Shown piece after piece: positions 56,701-64,000 of a stretch of 64,000 bases of DNA. This stretch comes from Pipra filicauda (taxonomy: Eukaryota; Chordata; Aves; Passeriformes; Pipridae): NCBI RefSeq assembly GCF_003945595.2, contig NW_024104451.1, positions 690,941 through 754,940 on the forward strand. Direction: 5' to 3'. A program made the translations under genes and the position numbers. The notes beneath the pieces are model-generated. The model had not been told where the DNA came from, ran no database searches, and saw nothing but the letters and a program-made list of their open reading frames with translations. Numbering within the stretch: position 1 is the stretch's first letter; each line of letters opens with the position of its first letter.

Positions 56701-58858
56701 CCTGTTCCCATCCTTTGCCAACCTGGGTTTTAATGTCACAAGCAATTTTTCAGGATCCTCAAATCCCTGGGGATATACTCCCAGCCATATCCTGGGAAAT
56801 GCTCTTGGCTCCCTCTCTGGGTCCTGAGCAGAGCCAGGCTGGGCAAGGGGGTGAGAGGAGCATCGGAAATGCTCCTGGAAGATCTGGGTAATTTGAGTGC
56901 ATTTTGGGGTAATGATCAGGCTGAGAGGGACCGAATCTGGAGGCTTCCTAAACTGCTGGGAGGGAGCCAGGCTGGGAACTGCTGCTGGCCACCATGGCTC
57001 CAAAGGGAAGGATGGGGCTGGAGCCTCCACATTTCGCTTTTAAAGTGCTTCACATAACTCCAGCCTCAGAAATAGGGCTGAAAGAATCTGGTCCCTCACT
57101 GCTCAGGGATTGCTGTGGGAACAGAAGGCAATGGAATTAGCAGTGGGATCGTCGCAAGCAGACATGCTGCTGGAAGCCAGTGCTGCACCAAGAGCCCAGC
57201 CACGTCACTGGGAAAAAAATGGGACTGTTTTGTACCAGAGTCAACCCTTGGTCCCCTCGGAGCCAGCTGCAGTCTTGGACCCAGGGATCAGGGCACAGGT
57301 CAGTGTTTCTCTGGCTGGGGAAACTCCTGGCTCCTTCTGGCATGCTTTAGGCACGCTGCAGCTGCTGCCAGCTGGCCCAGACTCCTGGCAGCTGCACACC
57401 CGCTGCTCCAGGGACGTCCTTGCAACCAGCCCCCTCCCATGTCACTGCTGTGACCCACTCCAGACAGTCAGCTGAGAGCCCAGAGGACAGGCAACCCTGC
57501 ACAGCTGCCCATGCCCACACCATCCATCACCTCCACCAGCTCCCATAGTGCTCCCTCCCACGAGGCACAGAGATCCCTGTCCCCCATCCCAGGCTTGTTC
57601 CTGCTCTGGTCCCCTCTCCAGGGGATATGGGGGAGAACTCTAATGAACAACTCCCATCACAAAAACAAGCATGGTGGGGACAGGCAGGGAACATCTGCTC
57701 AGAGGACTGCTGCCTGCAAGAGGGAGGGAGGACAAAACTCTCCTCCTAAACCCCCTTGGCTGGGGCACCACAGCTAACAGAGCACGGGCACCAGGAGCTC
57801 CTGCACAGGCAGGCGAGTTTGTCTATGGTCACTGCTGAATGAAAAGGTCATAAAAATATCATTGTAATTGGCTGAGTCACTAATGCCACAACAGAAACTC
57901 CAGGGTCTGCGTGGAGCTGGAGAAGCTCCGCACAGGAGGAATTCAATTCATCTGGTTGGTGTCAAACAGGGCTCTGGACGGTTGTCACCGTCCCTGGGAA
58001 GGGGGAGCCCTGTGGGTTCTCTAGGTACAGGGACCTGGTGCCAAACATCCCTTGTGCTTGGCATGGGCACTGGGAATGAGTTGGGAAGATAACCCCTTTG
58101 GAACTGAGATTTGCTCCCCTCAGATGACCCAAACATAGCCAGATCACTGGTGGCATATCCCCAGCTGGGACAGCCCTGCCACCTATCCTCTCATGGGGAC
58201 AACCCTGGTGTCCCACCAGCTCCTGCTTTGCTTTCAGCAGAGGCAGAGCAGGGAGCAGCTGAGCCTGGCTCCTCCTGGAAAAGTGCTGGCCAGGGCACAG
58301 CTCAGCTCCAGCCGGTGGGCAGAGCCTGCAAGGGCTGGGTTCTCCACCCCACTGAGCCCTGGCAGGCAGGATCACATCAAAACTCTGGATAATCTCCCTG
58401 GCTGGTGCCATGCCAGGGTCCCATCCTGGCACAGAGACACCTGGAGGATCCTGAGCAGCTGCAGCCCTGGCCAGGGATGCTGACACTGCTCCCACACTGG
58501 TGGAAAGTCAGGAATCATCACTGGGAAAAAGGAGGAGCAGGTCAGGGGCTGCTGCGGTGACCACAGGGCTGGGCACCATGGACAGGGCAAGGGGACCAGG
58601 GGAAAAAGGATGAAGGGCAGAGCTGATCCCATGTGGTGTGAGCTCATCTGCTGACATCTCAAGGGGTTTGCTCTGCTCTGCAAAGACAAAGTTCAATGGA
58701 GGCTGTGGGAAGCCAGTCCTGCTGCTTTCCTCACCTGCAAGATCAATTACGAGCCAGCCATCCTCCTCCTCTTCCTCCTCGACAAAGGGTTTGGGCTCCT
58801 CTAGGCCCTCTGGCGCATTGCTGTCACTGAAGAAGAGGCTGGTGAGACGCTGAAACAT
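53450..58858 (-). CDS. TP53INP2: TP53INP2 (DOR), tumor protein p53-inducible nuclear protein 2, complete coding region
   Basis: TP53INP2 shuttles between nucleus and cytoplasm, coactivates thyroid-hormone and other nuclear receptors, and promotes autophagosome formation by binding LC3/GABARAP (family knowledge). Coding segments on the minus strand are 58858-58735, 55503-55194 and 53702-53450. They total 687 nt, or 228 residues, against 220 in human. Visible elements are the start MFQRLTSLFF, an acidic run (E27-E32), the LC3-interacting motif DGWLVIDL with W35 and I38, a Pro/Arg/Gly-rich linker (about 43-84), the conserved MDESWFVTPPPCFTAE block (87-102), MEDLLIEHPSMSVYVT (114-129), and a basic helical C-terminus with RLGQKALQRQNRAR and ending QPCQRHCNY. 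The start codon is in CACCATGT context (A at -3). Splice phases 1 and 2 agree across all junctions, and no disruption was seen. Confidence 0.95.
53703..55193 (-). other. TP53INP2: TP53INP2 intron 2
   Basis: 1.5 kb between the second and third coding exons. GC-rich, with a 20-bp minisatellite at 54111-54229. No other supported feature. Open frames here in other phases are chance products of base composition. Confidence 0.8.
54111..54229. repeat. 20-bp minisatellite, six units
   Basis: Six tandem units with a period of exactly 20 bp (the last 19 bp), each ending in a tgtcccc-like core. Odd units begin tagccagga or tagccaaga, and even units begin taatcaaga, taactatga or tgacagga. Units therefore alternate, which suggests a 40-bp higher-order dimer amplified three times. 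It lies in intron 2 of TP53INP2. Confidence 0.9.
55194..55503 (-). CDS. TP53INP2: TP53INP2 coding exon 2 (residues 42-145)
   Basis: Minus-strand acceptor cccccgcccccag and donor gtgagt bound 310 nt, entering at phase 1 and leaving at phase 2. It encodes a Pro/Arg/Gly linker of very high GC content, then the conserved CLMDESWFVTPPPCFTAEEP and SPMEDLLIEHPSMSVYV blocks. The downstream end is certain. The acceptor is the best in-phase choice, but the linker aligns poorly with human, so an alternative acceptor within the GC-rich stretch is possible. Confidence 0.87.
55320..55700. promoter_or_regulatory. CpG-rich block over TP53INP2 exon 2
   Basis: This stretch is dense in CpG and GC (for example ggcggtggcggaccgggggg and gggcatggtcggcgcgg-like runs), with a CCGCCA repeat near 55615-55635. 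Part is coding and part lies in intron 1. It may behave as an intragenic CpG island. No promoter motif was identified, and the gene's own 5' end lies upstream. Confidence 0.45.
55504..58734 (-). other. TP53INP2: TP53INP2 intron 1
   Basis: 3.2 kb between the first and second coding exons. Its lower-coordinate end is CpG-rich. The rest is moderately GC-rich with no recognised mobile element or exon. Open frames of up to about 220 codons near 56.4-57.0 kb do not resemble a known family. Confidence 0.75.
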
Positions 58859-59068
58859 GGTGGGGAGTGGTCCGGTGGGATGGACAGTGAGTTAGAGCTT
58901 CTGCTGGGCACCAGCTTCCAGGCACGGAGATGGGAGTGATGTGCAGGGAGGGGAAAAACAGCCCTCGAGGTCTTGTTGGTGGCAGAGCCGCTTTGCTGCC
59001 AGAGGAATCAAAGTTAAGTGGTGTGTACTGCAATTGTGAGATTCTTCACTTGGCTTCAGTGCAAAGGC
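58735..59068 (-). CDS. TP53INP2: TP53INP2 first coding exon with 5'UTR (coding 58735-58858)
   Basis: Minus-strand acceptor ctttttctctcctttta-cag ends at 59069, so the exon probably begins at 59068 with about 210 nt of 5'UTR before ATG at 58858-58856. The coding part gives MFQRLTSLFFSDSNAPEGLE, the acidic run and GWLVIDLA, then donor gtgagg. The LIR motif W35-L36-V37-I38 matches the human positions W35 and I38 that bind LC3/GABARAP. Upstream noncoding exons and the promoter lie to the right and were not identified. Confidence 0.88.
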
Positions 59069-59441
59069 CTGTAAAAGGAGAGAAAAAGGAATAATGGATT
59101 AGAACTGGCTGGCAATATGGCCCTCCTGTATCCCAGGAGCTTGGACGGGCTTGAGGGGACGGCAAAAAGGTGGCTCTGGCACTGATCTGTGCCATGGGCT
59201 GTCCCAGATGGTGGCACCTCCAAGGGCATCAGGCACGGTGTCTGAAAGCAGCAGTGAAGGGCTGGGTGCCTGTGCTCTGGAGCCTCCACCAGCATCAAGC
59301 CCCATATCATGTCCCCTTCCTCATGGGCGGGGTCTCCCAGGGGATCCATCCACCAGAGCTGGCAGGGACAGAGCCAAACACTGTCCCCAAGTCAGGTGAA
59401 CATGCCAAGGCCCTCACAGCAGGCAGAGTGAGGACAGCGTT

Positions 59442-60110
59442 ATCACAGAATCACAGAATGGCTTGGATTGGAAGGGACCTTAAAGACCATCCTGTTCCAA
59501 CCCCCTTTGTTATGGGCAGGGACACCTTCCAGAAGACCAGGTTGCTCCAAGCCCCGTCCAACCTGACCTTGAACACTTTCAGGCATGGGGCAGCCACAGC
59601 TTCTCTGGGCAACCCTTGCCAGGGCCTCACCACCCTCACAGGGAACAGTTTCTTCCCAATATCCCACCTAACCCTGCCCCCTGTCAGTTGGAAGCCATTG
59701 CCCCTTGCACAAAGTCCCTCTCCAACTCCATTGGAGCCCCTTCAGGCCCTGGAAGGGGCTCTAAGGTCTCCCTGGAGCCTTCTCTTCTCTGGGTGAACAC
59801 CCCCAGCTCTGTCAGCCTGGCTCCAGAGCAGAGGGGCTCCAGCCCTCAGAGCATCTCCAGGGCCTCCTCCAGACTTGCTCCAATAGCCCCACATCCTTCT
59901 AGTGCACCAGAGCTGGAGGCAGCACTGCAGGTGGGGTCTCACCTGAGCGGAGCAGAGGGGCAGAATCCCCCTCTCACCTGCTGCCCATGCTGTGGGATGA
60001 GCCCAGGATGCTGTTGGCACTCTGGGCTGCCAGCACACACTGTTGGCTCATGTCCAGCCTGTCATCCCAGCCCTTGGTGAGTCTCTGCCCCATCTATGCT
60101 TATCGTTGTT
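59442..60110 (-). mobile_element. CR1 LINE, ORF2 tail plus 3' end
   Basis: The plus strand starts atcacagaatcacagaatgg, the antisense CR1 terminal repeat, and runs through 'ggaagggaccttaaagacca', ggcagccacagcttctctgg, cctggagccttctcttctct and gtggggtctcacctgagcgg to gttggctcatgtccagcctg. About 670 bp, 5'-truncated, opposite in orientation to the copy at 63155. Confidence 0.94.
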
Positions 60111-62632
60111 TTACCCCTGGGGAAGCACATCTCCCTTGGTGGGGGCAGAGGTCAGCACTCACTAACTTCATTAATGACTGCCAAGCTTCTGGCAAGGCAC
60201 AGGGACAGCAGCCACAAGGTGCAGACTGTTATTTGTGTGGACAAAATACCTTTTGGTCCAGAGATATTAAAGGGCATTAAAATGCCATCAGGAGCTCCAT
60301 GAAGGGAGAGGAGCGAGTGGGGTGCTGCCATGCTTGGCACACTGACATGGGTGCATTCAGAGGGTAAATCCCCAGTTCATGGCTCTGTCGACCAAGGGGC
60401 CAGGGAGCCTGTGAGTGTTCCTCCACCCTGGTGAAGCCCTACCTGCTCTAGGCAGTGTGGAAAAGGAAGGGTGCAGGGAGGCACAATGTGTCCATACACA
60501 TCCCAGTCCTCCAGTAGCTCAAGTTTTAGCTCAGACCTGCCTCCCAGTGAAGTGGCTTCTCCAGCCCCAGCATCCTGGGAAGGTGGCTGGCCTGGGCACT
60601 CTCTGAAGTTCTGGGGTTCAGGCATCATTCATCCCTGTGGGATGGCTGTGCCTTTTGCTGTCTCTCAGGTGGCTTGGTAGGTACAACATCTGCTCCACAA
60701 GGCAGAAAATGAGAAATCAAGGGAGCCTTACCCCTGGATGGGATCCCCTGGGCATCATGGGCTCTGCTCTCTGCCACCCCCAGGTGCAGAAGGGAGTGAT
60801 GGAGCAGCCCTGAAGCACACAGCTCTCCCTCCCCAGCATGGCCAGGGCAGCAGTATGACACTACCTGTCCCCTTGAGCAGCTTGCAAGCCCCAGGTGACT
60901 CGGTTGCCCCAGAGGTACAGGGCAGACCATGGGCTACAGCTGTACCCAGCTCCAAATCCCAGCGCTCAGGGGTCCGGCCCAGCTTCCCAGTCCCTCTGGG
61001 ATGGCTTGGCTGAGGCTCATGGAGCGTCTCACCAGTACGAATCAGAGGTCAGGGAGGACTCCCTACTCTGTGTCCTTAAAGGGTCCCCAGCTTCCCCTGA
61101 AGGCACTGAGCAGGGAGGTTTTGGGCACTGAGACATGACAAGAGTTGTTTCTCTGACTGCAGCCTGAGCCCTCACCTCCCAGCCCCCATCACAGCCACGA
61201 CTGTGGCAAGGCCTCAGCTATTCTGTTATCCTCCAGTGCTCATGATTGAGTTATCCAGACACTCCCTTTACCACATCATTAAAGCATAATAGTATAAGTT
61301 AGGGAAACAACGGGAAGAGGGGCTGACACCCAGCTGGGCACTGAGCGAACCCAGCCCATTGGGCTCCCTCGTTCTCCACACTGAGGGAATGGGATTCCCC
61401 TCCCACGGGATGTCCATGTGCACCCATCCTCCTCTGGGCCAGGCTGGCAAAGGGCACCAGGGTTGGCCCTGAGGGCTGTGGCACACAGCCACAGCTTCAT
61501 CACATGTCAGCTCTGCCTAGAAACCTGGCATCTGCCTGAGCACTTGCCTATTCAGTAAATAGCTTTTAATATTATATTAATGTTATTTATTTAAGAAGTT
61601 TATTAAATATCAAAGAGTGGCAGAAACCCCACAGCTCCCAGGTACCCGCTGGTGATGTCTCAGGGCCTCCTGCTGTTTTCTCCTCCCCAGCTCCCCAGGT
61701 AGGAGGGAACAGGGCAGCTTGTGGCAGGCACAGAGGCCACGGGGGGCTCCAGTCCCCCAAGGCTCTGGCCCAGTGTGAGGCCAGGAGGGGGTTCCTATGC
61801 TTATTGAGCTGGGGCATTCCCAGGCTGGCCAAACTGCCGAGCCAAAGCTGACCCAGTGTCATGAGGCAGGTCCTCAGGGTGGCACACTGGGGCTGGGGAC
61901 AGCAGGGTCCCTTGTGCTGTACCCCAAGCCCTCCATGCTGGGAGGACACTGTCAATGCTCTTGACCTGCCTCATGCAATTTTTAGTCTTTCCCCCTGCCT
62001 AGATGTGAATGTCACCCAACAGCAGAGCTGGGGACAAGAGCTGGCACATGGCGACAGGGGAGGGCAGCAGCCCCAGTTTGGCTTCCAGGGAAAGGTCACC
62101 CAGAAAAGCACCCAAGCAGCTACCACAGGCCAGGGGCTGAGCCAGGCAAGGATTCTCCCTGTTGCCTCAGCAAAGCCAGTCTGGCATGTCTTGCTGCCAG
62201 GCTTGGCACCACCGGAGTGCTCCCTTCGCTCTGTGGGCTTGGCTCATCCTCCAGCAAGCTCAAAGCCAAATGACCAATGACACAGTCAAAACCTTTTAGT
62301 TTTCTTTCATTAAAACATGACAACAGCTTTAACTGGACAGTAAAAAGGCTGTTCCCTCTCTGCCCCCTCAGGAACACCTTAGAGCATTTGCTGCTTAAAG
62401 GCTGGTCCCCAAAAAATCAGAGGGTGCAGGCAACGGGCCAGTCAGGAGCTAAGGTGTCTGGACTTCCCAGGTACCCACCCCAACCCAGAGGTAACCTGCC
62501 TTTTCTGAAGACACAGCAGACACTATTATTTTCAATTGTCTTCTCTCCCAAATTTAACTTCATTTTCCTTCTCTCAATAATTAAAGAGCCTGGGACCACG
62601 CTCCCATCACTCACAGTCAGCGCTGTGATAAG

Positions 62633-62672
62633 GGGTCAGCAGGGGCTGTCCTGGGTCAGCAAGGGCTGTCCT
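62633..62672. repeat. 20-bp tandem duplication
   Basis: gggtcagcaggggctgtcct is followed directly by a copy with one change (g to a). No evident function. Confidence 0.9.
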
Positions 62673-63154
62673 GCTCCAGAGGAATCCCACGGCACTACGG
62701 AGGGTTAGGCAAAGGGCAGGGGGCTGCAGGCAGAGCACAGGGGCTCATGGGCTCTGTGACAGCTCTGGGGGAAGCAGGAAGAGTTAAAAACTGCCCCAAG
62801 AGCAAAACTTGATCATTTTAAAGGATCATTCCCCAAAGAATTCAAGTAAGCCACCAGCTATCACCCTACCTGAGCCAGGGAGCATGGGGTGGCCTTGAAC
62901 CCCTCACTGGTGCAAGGGGGTCCATGCTGTACCGTGGAACATGGGTGGGCTACAGTAGCAGAGTCAGCCCCATGGTGGTGCCCAGGGAGCTGTGGAGGGC
63001 TCCTGACAGAGCCCTCAAGATCAAACCTGCAGGGTGGAGGCAGGAGTGAGATCCTGGCAGGCAAGGGCCAAAATGAGAGTTAATCCTCCCCCTCACTTTA
63101 TCCTGTCTGCTCTGAAAAACTTGGGTTAAAGAGGCAGGATGAGGTTCTGATCTC

Positions 63155-64000
63155 AGAAACTCTCAGCAAGTTTATGGATGACACCAAACTGTGTGGTGCA
63201 GTTGATTGAGCAGAAGGAAGGGATGAGGCATCCTGAGGGACCTGGGCAGGCAGAAGGAGCGAGCTCACGTGAACCTCATGCAGTTCAACCAGGCCAAGTG
63301 CAAGATTCTGTATCTGGGTCAGGGCAACCCCCAGCATCAGCACAGGCTGAGGGCTGGGTGGGTTGAGAGCAGCCCTGGGGAGAGGGACTTGGGAGTCCTG
63401 GTGGGTGACAAATCGGATGTGACTTGGCCATATGTGCTGGTACCCAAAAACGAATCATGTCCTGGGCTCATTCCACAGCATGGGCAGCAGGTGAGCGTGG
63501 GATTCTGCCCCTCTGCTCTGCTCAGGTGAGACCCCACCTGCAGTGCTGCCTCCAGCTCTGGGGGCCCAGCACAGGAACGACATGGAGCTGCTGGAGAGAG
63601 TCCAGGGAGATGCTCTGAGGGCTGGAGCCCCTCTGCTCTGGAGCCAGGCTGACAGAGCTGGGGGTGTTCACCTGGAGAAAAAAACACTCCAGAGAGACCT
63701 TAGAGCCCCTTCCAGTGCCTAAAAGGGCTCCAAGAGAGCTGGAGAGGGACTTGGGACAAGGGATGGAAGGACAAAGGGGAATGACTTCCAACTGACAGGG
63801 GACAGGGTTAGGTGGGATATTGGGAAGAAGTTCTTCCCCGTGAGGGTGGTGAGGCCCAGGCTCAGGTTGCCCAGAGAAGCTGTGGCTGCCCCATCCCTGG
63901 AAGTGTTCAAGGCCAGGTTGGATGGGGCTTGGAGCAACCTGGTCTAGTGGAAGGTGTCCCTGTCCATTGGCAGGGAGATAGGAACAGGATGGTCTTTAAG
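63155..64000 (+). mobile_element. CR1 LINE, reverse transcriptase C-terminal part to 3' region (continues past window)
   Basis: At about 63171 the plus strand encodes FMDDTKLCGAVD, a diverged form of the CR1 reverse transcriptase block containing the catalytic 'FADD' motif, followed at once by a stop. HVNLMQFNQAKCKILYLGQ and SSPGERDLGVLVGDKSD follow in another frame, also standard CR1 ORF2 blocks. The rest matches the other CR1 tails in the window. Stops and frame changes show that it is inactive. This is the longest CR1 copy here, and its 3' end lies beyond 64000. Confidence 0.93.

Larger units (their letters stand above)
59069..64000 (-). other. TP53INP2 5' intron/flank with CR1 copies
   Basis: 4.9 kb upstream of the first coding exon. 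It contains a minus-oriented CR1 (59442-60110), a plus-oriented CR1 running off the window (63155-64000) and a 20-bp duplication (62633-62672). No CpG island, TATA-like core or leader exon can be assigned with confidence, so the TP53INP2 promoter may lie beyond the window. Confidence 0.6.

Noticed and set aside
56368..57030. 220-codon minus-strand open frame in TP53INP2 intron 1
   Set aside because: No recognisable domain, no suitable splice link to the flanking exons, and base composition explains the length.
58824..59033. Possible N-terminal extension or upstream frame in the TP53INP2 leader
   Set aside because: It starts at a TTG rather than an ATG and is out of frame with the conserved start MFQRL, so it is not reported as an ORF.
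59170..59796. 208-codon plus-strand open frame
   Set aside because: Its second half lies in the minus-oriented CR1 copy starting at 59442 and its first half shows no family features.
1..64000. Search for CRISPR arrays, prokaryotic operons, tRNA/rRNA genes and intact retroviral genes
   Set aside because: No direct-repeat/spacer array, cloverleaf with internal A and B boxes, rRNA-like block or retroviral gag/pol/env reading frame was seen. The reverse-transcriptase traces belong to CR1 LINEs.

Overview
The window reads as a vertebrate nuclear genome, most likely a bird. The coding sequence is split into GT-AG exons. The dispersed repeats are 5'-truncated CR1 LINEs of the sauropsid/avian kind. 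Introns are compact: the NCOA6 coding region spans about 32 kb. Two genes are recognisable, NCOA6 on the + strand and TP53INP2 on the - strand. They lie tail-to-tail, as on human 20q11.22 (recalled synteny, not searched here). No prokaryotic gene, CRISPR array, integrase or intact virus was seen.

Layout. 1-10627: intron or 5' flank of NCOA6 with no supported exon, one CR1 scrap near 2 kb and a small tandem duplication. 10628-10779: probable 5'-leader exon. 10883-43125: the complete NCOA6 coding region in 13 exons. The chosen splice sites give 6138 nt, which is 2045 codons plus a stop and divides exactly by three. They keep both LXXLL nuclear-receptor boxes and the conserved basic C-terminus. 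43126 to about 43685: NCOA6 3'UTR with four AATAAA signals. About 43.7-45.6 kb: CR1 fragments in both orientations. About 45.9-53.4 kb: no supported protein gene, but three minus-strand AATAAA candidates suggest this stretch may hold a long TP53INP2 3'UTR. 53450-58858: TP53INP2 coding exons on the minus strand, 228 codons, with the LC3-interacting motif W35-L-V-I38. The first coding exon probably begins at 59068 and carries about 210 nt of 5'UTR. 59.4-64 kb: upstream flank or intron of TP53INP2 with two CR1 copies in opposite orientation.

Function. From family knowledge, NCOA6 (ASC-2/PRIP/TRBP/AIB3) is a large nuclear coactivator scaffold that binds ligand-activated nuclear receptors through LXXLL boxes and belongs to an MLL3/MLL4 H3K4 methyltransferase complex. 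TP53INP2 (DOR) shuttles between nucleus and autophagosomes, coactivates thyroid-hormone and other nuclear receptors, and binds LC3/GABARAP. The neighbours therefore share a nuclear-receptor theme, but nothing in the sequence shows co-regulation.

I found no convincing new biological system. The points most worth a second look are spliced upstream ORFs before NCOA6, the run of symmetric phase-1 exons in NCOA6, GC-rich Pro/Ala/Arg segments in both proteins, a regular 20-bp minisatellite in a TP53INP2 intron, and the unresolved 3' end of TP53INP2.
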